Part shown: positions 9,996-19,217 of the stretch, in pieces
Position numbering within the stretch: the first letter of the stretch is position 1
Layout: each line of letters opens with the position of its first letter
Source of the DNA: Pseudomonas mandelii
Lineage (GTDB): Bacteria > Pseudomonadota > Gammaproteobacteria > Pseudomonadales > Pseudomonadaceae
DNA: 64,000 nt
Direction: 5' to 3'
NCBI RefSeq assembly: GCF_900106065.1
Contig: NZ_LT629796.1
Coordinates: forward strand, 6,858,501 to 6,922,500
Notes under the pieces: model-generated
Told to the model about the DNA's origin: nothing
Seen by the model: the letters and a program-made list of their open reading frames with translations, nothing else
Databases searched by the model: none
Position numbers and translations under genes: made by a program

Positions 9996-11089
9996 CAGGC
10001 AACCCTCGCGATGCGGCGACCGGGCGCCTGGACCAGCCGCCCCTGCGCATCGAATACAAACAGTTTATGGGTCGGGATATAGATGCGGATCGGCGCGTCG
10101 ACGTCGTATTCGTGGACGCCGGGCAAGTGCAGCACCAGCAGGAAATGCTCGTTGCGCACGTGCAGGAAGGTTTCCGAGCCGCTGATCTCGGCGACCTCGA
10201 CGGTCACCGCGAGTTCGAGGTCATCGTCGTTGCTCGGCACCAGTGAGATATGGCTTGGGCGCACGCCAAAACGGAACTCGCCCTCGCCCACCGGGCGCAA
10301 ATCGACGTTCAACGGGAAGTGCACAAAATTGGCGAAGCTCACTTCGTTACCGGCAATCCGTCCCGGCATCAGGTTGATCGGCGGCTCGGAGAACAATTCG
10401 GCAGCCAGCACGGTTTTTGGCTGGTGATAGACCTCGGAGGATTTACCGCTCTGGACCACCCGGCCTTCGTGAAGAATGGTGGTGGTGCCGCCCAATGCCA
10501 GTGCTTCGTTGGGTTCGGTGGTGGCGTAGATGGCGATGGTGTGCCGGGCCTTGAACAGCTCGCGCATTTCCTGGCGCAGTTCTTCGCGCAACTTGTAGTC
10601 GAGGTTCACCAGCGGCTCGTCGAACAGAATCAGCTCGGCATCCTTGACCAACGCCCGGGCCATCGCGGTGCGCTGCTGTTGGCCGCCAGAAAGCTCCAGC
10701 GGATAGCGCTTGAGGAATTTCTCGATGCGCAGCATCTTCGCGGTTTCCAGCACTTTGCTCTGGATCAACTCGTTGGAGACACCGCCCTGGCGCAATGGCG
10801 AAGCGATGTTGTCGAAGACGGTCATGGTCGGGTAGTTGATGAACTGCTGATAGACCATCGACACGTTGCGCAAACGCACCGGGCGTTGTGTGACATCGAC
10901 ACCGTTCATCAGGATCCGGCCGCTGTCGGGCTTGTCCAGGCCCGCCATCAGGCGCATCAGACTGGTCTTGCCGGACAGCGTGCGCCCGAGCAAAACGTTG
11001 AAGGATCCGGGTTCGAAACTCAGGCACGCATCGTCGATCCAGGTCTGGCCCTCGACGGTACGGCTGACGTGCTCCAGGGTTAATGACAT
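9995..11089 (-). CDS. glpS: Glycerol-type ABC transporter ATPase GlpS
   Basis: First gene of the operon; a 364-residue ATPase with Walker A GRTLSGKTS, a full signature LSGGQQQR, Walker B LILFDEP and a C-terminal regulatory domain. The H-loop region reads YATTEPNEA, so the usual switch His is not evident; GlpT has it instead. The two ATPases therefore look complementary. It starts about 35 bp downstream of the predicted transcription start of a sigma-54 promoter (11135-11151). Confidence 0.84.
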   Translation of the reverse strand: MSLTLEHVSRTVEGQTWIDDACLSFEPGSFNVLLGRTLSGKTSLMRLMAGLDKPDSGRILMNGVDVTQRPVRLRNVSMVYQQFINYPTMTVFDNIASPLRQGGVSNELIQSKVLETAKMLRIEKFLKRYPLELSGGQQQRTAMARALVKDAELILFDEPLVNLDYKLREELRQEMRELFKARHTIAIYATTEPNEALALGGTTTILHEGRVVQSGKSSEVYHQPKTVLAAELFSEPPINLMPGRIAGNEVSFANFVHFPLNVDLRPVGEGEFRFGVRPSHISLVPSNDDDLELAVTVEVAEISGSETFLHVRNEHFLLVLHLPGVHEYDVDAPIRIYIPTHKLFVFDAQGRLVQAPGRRIARVA

Positions 11090-11134
11090 GGCTCGGCCTT
11101 TTTATTATTTGGAGTCAAGCGACCCAGGCTGTAG

Positions 11135-11151
11135 AGCGAGTTTCATGCCAG
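11135..11151 (-). promoter_or_regulatory. Sigma-54 (-24/-12) promoter of glp ABC operon
   Basis: On the minus strand CTGGCATGAAACTCGCT has the invariant GG and GC separated by 10 bases and differs from the YTGGCACGrNNNTTGCW consensus at only two positions. Transcription should begin near 11124, 35 bp before the glpS ATG. It fits the divergent sigma-54 activator gene next door. Confidence 0.75.
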
Positions 11152-11214
11152 AAAATGCAACCTATTGATCTGCTTTGAAAATGTTTGAAGTGATGACAAA
11201 TCAACGTTCGTTGC

Positions 11215-11284
11215 TGAACAGAAATGAACAACGGCGACTGAACAATTGAACAATCCAGCCGTTGACAATGAACAATAGTGAACA
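11215..11284. promoter_or_regulatory. Six TGAACA repeats, putative activator enhancer
   Basis: TGAACA occurs at 11215, 11225, 11239, 11247, 11269 and 11279, and a related TTGACA at 11262. Two pairs are spaced exactly 10 bp, one helical turn. The cluster is about 65-150 bp upstream of the sigma-54 promoter, the usual enhancer distance. It probably binds the divergent activator; that is inference. Confidence 0.6.
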
Positions 11285-11325
11285 ACACTCTACGGATGCT
11301 TTTTGCCTTCCCGCGAGCAAAAACC

Positions 11326-11415
11326 TGTGGGAGCGAGCCTGCTCGCGATAGCGGTGGATCATTCGACATCAGTATTGACTGACCCACCGCTATCGCGAGC
11401 AGGCTCGCTCCCACA
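11326..11415. repeat. REP doublet (inverted pair)
   Basis: Two REP cores in inverted orientation with arms that extend into CGCGATAGCGGTGG and its complement. It sits between the TGAACA cluster and the activator gene, inside the divergent regulatory gap. Confidence 0.85.
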
Positions 11416-11464
11416 AGGGAATACCTATAACAACAATAAAAGCGTTATTCAGAGGCTGACTGTC

Positions 11465-13312
11465 ATGGCCGCACCTGCCCCCGTTTTGTCCCACGACACC
11501 ATCATCCAGGACTCCTGGTCCCGTTGCCGCGCGTTCGGCCTCAATCATCAAAGCGCACCGGCGTTCGATCAGTTGCCTGCCGATGGCATCGCCCAGTTGC
11601 TGGAAAGCCAGCATTCGCTGGTGCAGACCACGCACCAGGAAGTCCTGCCGTATTACGAAAACATCCTGAGCAATTCCAACTGCCTGATCATGCTCGCCGA
11701 CAATCAGGGCCAAGTGCTGACGTCCTGGGGCACCCAGCGCTTCATCGAGCCGAGCCTGACCCGCGGCTTTAGCGCCGGGGCCAGTTGGATGGAGCGTTGC
11801 AGCGGCACCAACGCCATCGGCACCGCCCTCGCCTGCGAGCAGGCCGTGCACATCGAGCACGATGAGCATTTCCTCAAGGCCAACCGCTTCATGACCGGTT
11901 CCGCCGCGCCGATTTTCGATGCCGAGCGCAAGGTAATCGCGGTGCTGGACGTGTCCAGCGACAGCTACCTGCCGCCGTCCCACACCCTTGGCATGGTCAA
12001 GATGATGAGCCAGACCGTGGAAAACCGGCTGATCCTCAACCTCTTTCACGGCCAGCATTTTCAACTGACCTTCAACACCGGGCTGAACAACCTCGACAGC
12101 CAATGGGCCGGTTTGCTGATCTTCGATGAAACCGGCCAGGTGCTGTCGGCTAACCGCCGGGCAGACAATCTGCTGGGGATCAGCCTGTCACGGGTCAGTG
12201 TCGAAAGCCTGTTCAAGGTGTCGTTGCTGGAGTTGCTGAACCAGCCGGAAGGCCTGCCTTTTGCGTTGCAAGCCTCCGGGCGCAACCGTTTTCAATGCCT
12301 GTTGAAGCGGCCGAAACAGGTGTCGATTCAGGCTCGACTGTTTTCTGAGGCCAAGAGCGCGCAACCGGCGGCGACCATGCCCGCCACAATCAGCCTCAGC
12401 ACCTTGCATTTCGGCGACAGTCGCGTGGAAAAAGCCGTGCGCCAGGCCGAGCGCTTGCTGGAAAAAGATATTCCGCTATTGATCCACGGTGAAACCGGGG
12501 TCGGCAAGGAGGTCTTCGTCAAAGCGCTGCATCAGGCCAGTTCGCGAAGCAAACAACCGTTCATTGCCGTCAACTGTGCAGCGATCCCCGCCGAACTGGT
12601 GGAGTCCGAGCTGTTTGGCTACGAGAAAGGCGCATTCACCGGCGCCAATCAGAAAGGCAGCATCGGACTGATCCGCAAGGCCGACAAAGGCACCCTGTTC
12701 CTTGATGAAATCGGTGACATGCCATTGCCGACACAAGCTCGCCTTCTAAGGGTCTTGCAGGAACGGTGCGTGCAACCGGTGGGCAGCAGCGAGTTGTTCC
12801 CGGTGGACATCCGCATCATTTCCGCGACCAACCGTTCGTTGCGCGAGCAAGTGCAGCTCGGGCGGTTTCGCGAGGACCTTTATTACCGAATCGGCGGTTT
12901 GACCCTGGAATTGCCGCCGTTACGGGAACGCACCGACAAACAGGCGCTGTTCAAGCGCTTGTGGGAACAGCATCGCGAGCCATCGCAGTGGGCCGGGTTG
13001 AGCCGTGAGGTGATGGAGTTGTTCGGCCGTCATCCGTGGCCGGGGAATTTAAGGCAGGTCAGCAGCGTGATGCAGGTGGCGCTGGCCATGGCCGAAGAAC
13101 AACCGGTGCGGCCGGAGCATTTGCCGGATGATTTTTTTGTCGATCTGGAGATGGAGCCGGTGGATTCGCCGGAACCGCTGGCGGTGGATTTGAATGATGC
13201 CGAGGATTTGAACCGGTTGTTGCAGGCGGCTGGGGGGAATATCTCGCACCTCGCCCGGCGTCTTGGCGTTAGCCGCAATACTCTTTACAAGCGGTTGCGC
13301 CAGGCTGATTGA
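11465..13312 (+). CDS. Sigma-54-dependent activator, AcoR-like, of the glycerol ABC operon
   Basis: A 615-residue enhancer-binding protein. An N-terminal GAF-type sensor (about 50-210) precedes a PAS-like segment (about 220-280, LLIFDETGQVLSANRRADNLLG). The AAA+ domain (about 315-540) has Walker A GETGVGKE, the sigma-54-contacting GAFTGA loop and Walker B GTLFLDEIGDM. A Fis-type helix-turn-helix (NISHLARRLGVSRNTLYKRL) ends the protein. I chose ATG 11465; the open frame extends upstream only through the REP. It is divergent from glpS, whose promoter is sigma-54 type, so it most likely activates that operon in response to glycerol or a metabolite. Domain order resembles AcoR, but acetoin genes are absent here. 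Confidence 0.87.
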   Translation: MAAPAPVLSHDTIIQDSWSRCRAFGLNHQSAPAFDQLPADGIAQLLESQHSLVQTTHQEVLPYYENILSNSNCLIMLADNQGQVLTSWGTQRFIEPSLTRGFSAGASWMERCSGTNAIGTALACEQAVHIEHDEHFLKANRFMTGSAAPIFDAERKVIAVLDVSSDSYLPPSHTLGMVKMMSQTVENRLILNLFHGQHFQLTFNTGLNNLDSQWAGLLIFDETGQVLSANRRADNLLGISLSRVSVESLFKVSLLELLNQPEGLPFALQASGRNRFQCLLKRPKQVSIQARLFSEAKSAQPAATMPATISLSTLHFGDSRVEKAVRQAERLLEKDIPLLIHGETGVGKEVFVKALHQASSRSKQPFIAVNCAAIPAELVESELFGYEKGAFTGANQKGSIGLIRKADKGTLFLDEIGDMPLPTQARLLRVLQERCVQPVGSSELFPVDIRIISATNRSLREQVQLGRFREDLYYRIGGLTLELPPLRERTDKQALFKRLWEQHREPSQWAGLSREVMELFGRHPWPGNLRQVSSVMQVALAMAEEQPVRPEHLPDDFFVDLEMEPVDSPEPLAVDLNDAEDLNRLLQAAGGNISHLARRLGVSRNTLYKRLRQAD

Positions 13313-13348
13313 CGAGTGAGCAGTCGTGGCTGGGGCCGGCTGGAGACC

Positions 13349-13440
13349 CTTCGCGGGCAAGCCTCGCTCCTACAGGGGCGCGTCGTTCGCCAATATTGTG
13401 TACGACGCGACCTTGTAGGAGCGAGGCTTGCCCGCGAAGG
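13349..13440. repeat. REP doublet, CTTCGCGGGCAAGCCTCGC variant
   Basis: Inverted pair of the CTTCGCGGGCAAGCCTCGCTC variant between the convergent activator and cysS genes. Confidence 0.85.
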
Positions 13441-13484
13441 CGCCAGATCAAACACCACATAACCTCGCGGACTGCCCAAAAACA

Positions 13485-13513
13485 AAAACCCGCACAAGGC
13501 GGGTTTTGTTTTG
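13485..13513. terminator. Bidirectional terminator between activator gene and cysS
   Basis: Stem AAAACCCGC/GCGGGTTTT (13485-13493 and 13499-13507), 5-base loop, T-rich on the right and A-rich on the left, so it can work both ways. It ends 16 bp from the cysS stop. Confidence 0.8.
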
Positions 13514-13528
13514 CGGCATTCGAAGCAG

Positions 13529-14911
13529 TCAGTCAGCCAACCGCCAGGTCGTGCCGCCCTTCCCGTCTTCCAGCACCACGCCCATCGCGGTCAACTGGTC
13601 GCGGATACGGTCGGACTCAGCCCAGTCCTTGTTGGCACGGGCAGTCAAACGCGCCTGAATCAGCGCATCAACCTCAGCCGCATCCACGCGCCCTTCAGCG
13701 CCGGCCTGCAAGAAGTCATCGGCCTCAAGCTGCAGCACGCCCAGCACGCTGGCCAGTTCCTTCAAGCGCGCCGCCAAACCTGCCGCCGCATTGAGATCGC
13801 TCTCGCGCAGACGGTTGATCTCGCGAACCATCTCGAACAGCACCGCGCAGGCTTCCGGCGTGCCGAAGTCGTCGTTCATCACCTGGGTGAAACGCTCGAC
13901 GAAGGCTTCACCGCCAGCTGGCGCCACGCTCGGCAGGCCTTTCAACGCATGGTAGAAACGCTCGAGTGCGCCTTTGGCGTCCTTGAGGTTGTCTTCCGAA
14001 TAGTTGATCGCGCTGCGGTAGTGGCTCGACACCAGCAGGTAACGCACGACTTCCGGGTGGTACTTTTCCAGCACGTCGCGAATGGTGAAGAAGTTGTTCA
14101 AGGACTTGGACATCTTCTCGCCATTGATGCGAATCATGCCGCAATGCATCCACGCGTTGGCGTAGGTCTTGCCGGTGGCCGCTTCGCTCTGGGCGATTTC
14201 GTTTTCGTGGTGCGGGAATTCGAGGTCGCTGCCGCCGCCATGAATGTCGAAGGTCTCGCCGAGGCAGCAGGTCGACATCACCGAGCACTCAATGTGCCAG
14301 CCCGGACGCCCGTCGCCCCACGGCGAAGGCCAGCTCGGCTCGCCCGGCTTGGCGCCTTTCCACAGCACGAAGTCCAGCGGGTCCTGCTTGGACTCGTCGA
14401 CTTCGATCCGCGCGCCGATGCGCAGGTCTTCGATTTTTTTGCGCGACAGCTTGCCGTAGCCCATGAACTTGGCGACGCGGTAATACACGTCGCCATTGCC
14501 CGGAGCGTAGGCGTAACCCTTGTCGATCAGGGTCTGGATCATGGTCTGCATGCCAGCGATGTGATCGGTGGCCCGCGGCTCCATGTCCGGCTTGAGGATA
14601 TTGAGGCGCGCCTCGTCCTCATGCATCGCGGTGATCATGCGTTCGGTCAGCACGTCGAACGGTTCGCCGTTCTCCTTGGCCCGATTGATGATCTTGTCTT
14701 CAATGTCGGTGATGTTGCGCACATACGTCAGGTTATAACCGCTGAACCGCAACCAGCGGGTCACCAGGTCGAACGCGACCATGCTGCGGCCATGGCCAAT
14801 GTGGCAGTAGTCGTACACGGTCATCCCGCAGACGTACATGCGCACATTGTTGCCATCCAGCGGCTTGAAGACTTCTTTGCTCTTGGTGAGCGTGTTGTAG
14901 ATCGTAAGCAC
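13529..14911 (-). CDS. cysS: Cysteinyl-tRNA synthetase
   Basis: Class I aminoacyl-tRNA synthetase (460 residues) that charges tRNA-Cys. It shows the HIGH motif (CHIGHGRSM), KMSKS ([11 protein letters not shown]), and zinc ligands including Cys in YVCGMTVYD and [10 protein letters not shown] with HHENEIAQ. Length is normal for the family. It follows glnS by 15 bp, so the two are probably co-transcribed. Confidence 0.96.
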   Translation of the reverse strand: MLTIYNTLTKSKEVFKPLDGNNVRMYVCGMTVYDYCHIGHGRSMVAFDLVTRWLRFSGYNLTYVRNITDIEDKIINRAKENGEPFDVLTERMITAMHEDEARLNILKPDMEPRATDHIAGMQTMIQTLIDKGYAYAPGNGDVYYRVAKFMGYGKLSRKKIEDLRIGARIEVDESKQDPLDFVLWKGAKPGEPSWPSPWGDGRPGWHIECSVMSTCCLGETFDIHGGGSDLEFPHHENEIAQSEAATGKTYANAWMHCGMIRINGEKMSKSLNNFFTIRDVLEKYHPEVVRYLLVSSHYRSAINYSEDNLKDAKGALERFYHALKGLPSVAPAGGEAFVERFTQVMNDDFGTPEACAVLFEMVREINRLRESDLNAAAGLAARLKELASVLGVLQLEADDFLQAGAEGRVDAAEVDALIQARLTARANKDWAESDRIRDQLTAMGVVLEDGKGGTTWRLAD

Positions 14912-14926
14912 TTTAGTTTCCTTGAA

Positions 14927-16624
14927 TCACTGGCCCCACGAATCACGCAAGGTCACGGTACGGTTGAATACCGGAGCACCTGGTTTCGAGTCCTTGATAT
15001 CCGCGCAGAAGTAACCTTCGCGCTCGAACTGGAAACGGTCTTCCGGCTGTGCATTGCCCAGCGAGGGTTCAGCACGACAACCGGTGAGGACTTGCAGCGA
15101 GTCAGGGTTGATGTTGTCCAGGAAACTGGCGCTGTCTTCGGCCTTCTCAGGGTTCGCAGAGCGGAACAGGCGATCGTACAGACGCACTTCGCACTCGACG
15201 CTGGCCGCGGCCGGCACCCAGTGCACCACGCCTTTGACCTTGCGGCCTTCAGGGTTCTTGCCCAATGTTTCCGGGTCGTAGGAGCAACGCAGTTCGACGA
15301 TGTTGCCCTCGGCGTCCTTGATCGCTTCGTCGGCGCGGATCACGTAGCTGCCGCGCAGACGCACTTCGCCGTTCGGCTCCAGGCGCTTGTAGCCTTTCGG
15401 CGGCTCTTCCATGAAGTCTTCACGGTCGATGTAGATCTCACGGGCGAACGGCAGGACGCGCATGCCCATGTCTTCTTTCGGGTGGCACGGCAGTTCGAGG
15501 TTCTCGACCTGGCCTTCCGGGTAGTTGGTGATCACGACTTTCAGCGGACGCAACACGCACATGGCGCGCGGGGCGCTGTGGTCGAGGTCGTCACGGATGC
15601 TGAATTCGAGCATGCCGAAGTCGACCACGCCGTCGGAACGGTTGGTGCCGACCATTTCGCAGAAGTTGCGGATCGATTTCGGCGTGTAGCCACGACGACG
15701 GAAGCCCGACAGCGTGGACATGCGCGGATCGTCCCAACCGAAGACGTGCTTTTCATCGACCAGTTGCTTGAGCTTGCGCTTGCTGGTGATGGTGTAGTTC
15801 AGGTTCAGACGGCTGAACTCGTACTGGCGCGGTTTTGCCGGGACCGGCAGGTTCTCGAGGAACCACTCGTACAGCGGACGGTGGCTTTCGAACTCCAGGG
15901 TGCAGATCGAGTGAGTGATGCCTTCGATGGCGTCCGACTGACCATGGGTGAAGTCATAGTTCGGGTAGATGCACCACTTGTCGCCGGTCTGGTGGTGATG
16001 GGCGTGACGGATGCGGTACATGATCGGGTCGCGCAGGTTCATGTTCGGCGAGGCCATGTCGATCTTGGCCCGCAGCACGCGTGCGCCGTCCGGGAATTCG
16101 CCGGCACGCATGCGGGCGAACCAGTCGAGGTTTTCTTCCACGGAGCGATCACGGAACGGGCTGTTCTTGCCCGGTTCGGTCAGGGTGCCGCGGTATTCCT
16201 TGGCCTGTTCAGGGCTCAGATCGTCGACGTAGGCCTTGCCGGCCTTGATCAGCTCGACGGCCCAGTCGTGCAACTGGTCGAAATACTGCGAGGCATAGCG
16301 CACTTCGCCGGACCATTCAAAGCCCAGCCATTTGACGTCGCTTTCGATCGCGTCGATGTATTCCTGGTCTTCCTTGGCCGGGTTGGTGTCGTCGAAACGC
16401 AGGTGCGTGACGCCGCCAAATTCCTGGGCCAGGCCGAAGTTCACGCAAATCGACTTGGCGTGACCGATGTGCAGGTAGCCGTTGGGCTCAGGCGGGAAAC
16501 GGGTGACGATCTGCGTGTGCTTACCCGAGTCCAGGTCCGCCTGGATGATCGGGCGCAGGAAATTGACCGGCACGGCAGGGCCGGTCTTGGAATTCGAGGT
16601 AGGGTCGACAGTGGGCTTGCTCAT
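14927..16624 (-). CDS. glnS: Glutaminyl-tRNA synthetase
   Basis: Class I synthetase of 565 residues that charges tRNA-Gln. It has HIGH ([10 protein letters not shown]) and the KMSKS counterpart ([10 protein letters not shown]), then the two C-terminal beta-barrel anticodon-binding domains. I set the start at ATG 16624 (MSKPTVD), preceded by AAGGA 4 bases away; an upstream in-frame start at 16747 would add 41 residues with no family support. The 260-bp gap to divergent ppiB should hold both promoters. Confidence 0.95.
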   Translation of the reverse strand: MSKPTVDPTSNSKTGPAVPVNFLRPIIQADLDSGKHTQIVTRFPPEPNGYLHIGHAKSICVNFGLAQEFGGVTHLRFDDTNPAKEDQEYIDAIESDVKWLGFEWSGEVRYASQYFDQLHDWAVELIKAGKAYVDDLSPEQAKEYRGTLTEPGKNSPFRDRSVEENLDWFARMRAGEFPDGARVLRAKIDMASPNMNLRDPIMYRIRHAHHHQTGDKWCIYPNYDFTHGQSDAIEGITHSICTLEFESHRPLYEWFLENLPVPAKPRQYEFSRLNLNYTITSKRKLKQLVDEKHVFGWDDPRMSTLSGFRRRGYTPKSIRNFCEMVGTNRSDGVVDFGMLEFSIRDDLDHSAPRAMCVLRPLKVVITNYPEGQVENLELPCHPKEDMGMRVLPFAREIYIDREDFMEEPPKGYKRLEPNGEVRLRGSYVIRADEAIKDAEGNIVELRCSYDPETLGKNPEGRKVKGVVHWVPAAASVECEVRLYDRLFRSANPEKAEDSASFLDNINPDSLQVLTGCRAEPSLGNAQPEDRFQFEREGYFCADIKDSKPGAPVFNRTVTLRDSWGQ

Positions 16625-16884
16625 AGGATCCTTGAACGTACAAGTGCGCGGCCAGTTGGCCAAATCAAAGCGGCTGTTAAAACAAAGGGGCTTATCATAG
16701 CCGATGCCGTCAAGTCGCTGACAGAGCAGGCCCGAAAACGGGTGCATTTAATCGGATGCAAATGAAAAACAGCCTCGAAATTCGCGCCCGGCACGCTAAA
16801 CTGCGCACCTTGGCCGACATTGGCCGGACCGGTTGAGGGCTTAAATGCCCCGAAACCCACGAATTCATTGAATGAGTAGTAATC

Positions 16885-17391
16885 ATGACCAAAGTCAAAC
16901 TGACCACCAACCATGGCGACATCGTCCTGGAACTGAACGCTGAAAAGGCACCGCTGACCGTTGCCAACTTCATCGAGTACGTCAAAGCCGGTCACTACGA
17001 AAATACCGTTTTCCACCGCGTCATCGGTAACTTCATGATCCAGGGCGGCGGTTTCGAGCCAGGCATGAAAGAAAAGAAAGACAAGCGCCCAAGCATCCAG
17101 AACGAAGCCGACAACGGCCTGCCGAACGACAAGTACACCGTCGCCATGGCCCGCACCATGGAGCCGCATTCGGCATCCGCCCAGTTCTTCATCAACGTGG
17201 CTGACAACAGCTTCCTGAACCACAGCGCCAAGACCACTCAGGGCTGGGGCTACGCGGTATTCGCCAAAGTCGTTGAAGGCACCGACGTTGTCGACAAGAT
17301 CAAAGGTGTTTCCACCACCATGAAATCCGGCCACCAGGACGTGCCAGCAGAAGACGTGATCATCGAGAAAGCCGAGATCATCGAAGCGTGA
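16885..17391 (+). CDS. ppiB: Peptidyl-prolyl cis-trans isomerase B (cyclophilin)
   Basis: Cytoplasmic cyclophilin of 168 residues; no signal peptide. The active-site motif [15 protein letters not shown] is present (catalytic Arg, Phe and Gln), as is the [15 protein letters not shown] strand. It assists proline isomerisation during folding. Its stop overlaps the lpxH start by 4 bp, an arrangement common in Pseudomonas next to glnS/cysS. Confidence 0.94.
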   Translation: MTKVKLTTNHGDIVLELNAEKAPLTVANFIEYVKAGHYENTVFHRVIGNFMIQGGGFEPGMKEKKDKRPSIQNEADNGLPNDKYTVAMARTMEPHSASAQFFINVADNSFLNHSAKTTQGWGYAVFAKVVEGTDVVDKIKGVSTTMKSGHQDVPAEDVIIEKAEIIEA

Positions 17392-18140
17392 TACTGCTGA
17401 TTTCAGACTTGCATCTGGAAGAGGAGCGCCCGGACATCACCCGGGCGTTTCTGGATTTGCTCGCCGGACGCGCCCGCTCGGCGAGTGCGTTGTACATTCT
17501 GGGCGACTTTTTCGAGGCGTGGATTGGCGACGATGCCATGACGCCGTTCCAGCGTTCCATCTGCCAGGCCCTGCGCACCCTTAGCGACAGCGGCACGGCC
17601 ATATTTCTGATGCACGGCAATCGCGACTTCATGCTCGGCCAGGCCTTCTGCAAACAGGCCGGCTGCACGTTGCTGAAGGACCCGAGTGTCGTGCAGTTCA
17701 ACGGCGAGCCGGTGCTTTTGATGCACGGCGACAGCCTCTGCACCCGCGACGAAGCTTATATGAAGCTGCGTCGCTACCTGCGCAATCCGATCACCCTGTT
17801 CATCCTGCGGCACCTGCCGTTGCGCACGCGGCATAAACTGGCGCGCAAACTGCGCAGTGAAAGCCGGGCCCAGACGCGGATGAAGGCCAATGACATCGTC
17901 GATGTCACGCCGGACGAAGTGCCGCGGATCATGCAGGAATTTGGCGTAAAAACCTTGATCCATGGGCACACCCATCGCCCGGCCATCCACAAGTTGCAGA
18001 TTGGCGAGCAAGCGGCCAAGCGCATTGTGCTGGGGGATTGGGACCGTCAGGGCTGGGCGTTGCAAGTGGATGAGCAAGGGTTTGCCCTCGCCCCCTTCGA
18101 CTTCGCCCCACCGCCACAACTCGCAGCCCCCACGAACTAA
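17388..18140 (+). CDS. lpxH: UDP-2,3-diacylglucosamine diphosphatase
   Basis: Lipid A pathway hydrolase (250 residues) that cleaves UDP-2,3-diacylglucosamine to lipid X and UMP at the inner membrane. Calcineurin-like metal motifs are in order: [33 protein letters not shown] and HGHTHRP. The start is GTG 17388, overlapping the ppiB stop (GTGA), which implies translational coupling. Length is typical. Confidence 0.94.
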   Translation: MILLISDLHLEEERPDITRAFLDLLAGRARSASALYILGDFFEAWIGDDAMTPFQRSICQALRTLSDSGTAIFLMHGNRDFMLGQAFCKQAGCTLLKDPSVVQFNGEPVLLMHGDSLCTRDEAYMKLRRYLRNPITLFILRHLPLRTRHKLARKLRSESRAQTRMKANDIVDVTPDEVPRIMQEFGVKTLIHGHTHRPAIHKLQIGEQAAKRIVLGDWDRQGWALQVDEQGFALAPFDFAPPPQLAAPTN

Positions 18141-18160
18141 AAGGCCACCACAGACCCCAT

Positions 18161-19204
18161 TGTGGGAGCGAGCCTGCTCGCGAAGGCGGTGTGTCAGCTG
18201 AGATAGATGTTGACTGAGAGGACGCTATCGCGAGCAGGCTCACTCCTACATTTTTGATCTTCATGAGACGCAAATCCTGTGTCGCCGACAATACCCTGTG
18301 GGAGCGAGCCTGCTCGCGATGGCGGTGTGTCAGTTGAGATAGATGTTGACTGACAGGACGCTTTCGCGAGCAGGCTCGCTCCCACATTTTTGATCTTCAT
18401 GAGACGCAAATTATGTGTCGCCGACAATACCCTGTGGGAGTGAGCCTGCTCGCGAAGGCGGTGTGTCAGTTGAGATAGATGTTGACTGACAGGACGCTTT
18501 CGCGAGCAGGCTCGCTCCCACATTTTTGATCTTCATGAGACGCAAACTCTGTGTCGCCGACCATACCCTGTGGGAGCGAGCCTGCTCGCGAAGGCGGTGT
18601 GTCAGTTGATATAGATGTTGACTGACAGGACGCTTTCGCGAGCAGGCTCACTCCCACTTTTTTGATCTTCATGAGACGCAAATTCTGTGTCGCCGACCAT
18701 ACCCTGTGGGAGCGAGCCTGCTCGCGATGGCGGTGTGTCAGTTGAGATAGATGTTGACTGACAGGACGCTATCGCGAGCAGGCTCGCTCCCACATTTTTG
18801 ATCTTCATGAGACGTAAATCCTGTGTCGCCGACAATACCCGGTGGGAGCGAGCCTGCTCGCGAAGGCGGTGTGTCAGTTGAGATAGATGTTGACTGACAG
18901 GACGCTTTCGCGAGCAGGCTCGCTCCTACTTTTTGATCTTCATGAGACGCAAATTATGTGTCGCCGACAATACCCGGTGGAGTGAGCCTGCTCGCGAAGG
19001 CAGTGTGTCAGTTGAGATAGATGTTGACTGACAGGACGCTATCGCGAGCAGGCTCGCTCCCACATTTTTGATCTTCATGAGACGTAAATCCTGTGTCGCC
19101 GAAAAATGCCCTGTGGGAGTGAGCCTGCTCGCGATGGCGGTGTGTCAGTTGAGATAGATGTTGACTGACAGGACGCTTTCGCGAGCAGGCTCGCTCCCAC
19201 AGGG
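18161..19204. repeat. Tandem BIME array: eight REP doublets, about 136-bp period
   Basis: Eight REP doublets begin at 18161, 18297, 18433, 18569, 18705, 18841, 18976 and 19112. Seven units are 136 bp and one is 135 bp. Each has two inverted REP cores around a spacer containing GTGTGTCAGTTGAGATAGAT, then a linker with GATCTTCATGAGACG and GTGTCGCCGACAATACCC. The linkers are nearly identical, so the array grew by tandem duplication. The last unit lacks its linker. It fills the gap between the convergent lpxH and emrB genes and may act as a terminator or gyrase-binding site. Reading frames inside it are artefacts. Confidence 0.95.
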
Positions 19205-19217
19205 GAATATGTTTGGC

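Noticed and set aside
11303..11464. N-terminal extension of the sigma-54 activator
   Set aside because: The extra 54 codons translate the REP doublet. The family-like sequence starts at ATG 11465.
13511..16765. Very long plus-strand frame (over 1000 codons) across cysS and glnS
   Set aside because: It is antisense to two certain synthetase genes. Its protein has no recognisable fold and reflects GC-rich third positions.
18161..19204. CRISPR-like regular repeats, and small minus-strand ORFs within them
   Set aside because: The repeats are 136 bp, contain inverted REP pairs and have identical linkers, not short repeats with unique spacers. ORFs simply read through the repeat (MWERACSRKR and the like).
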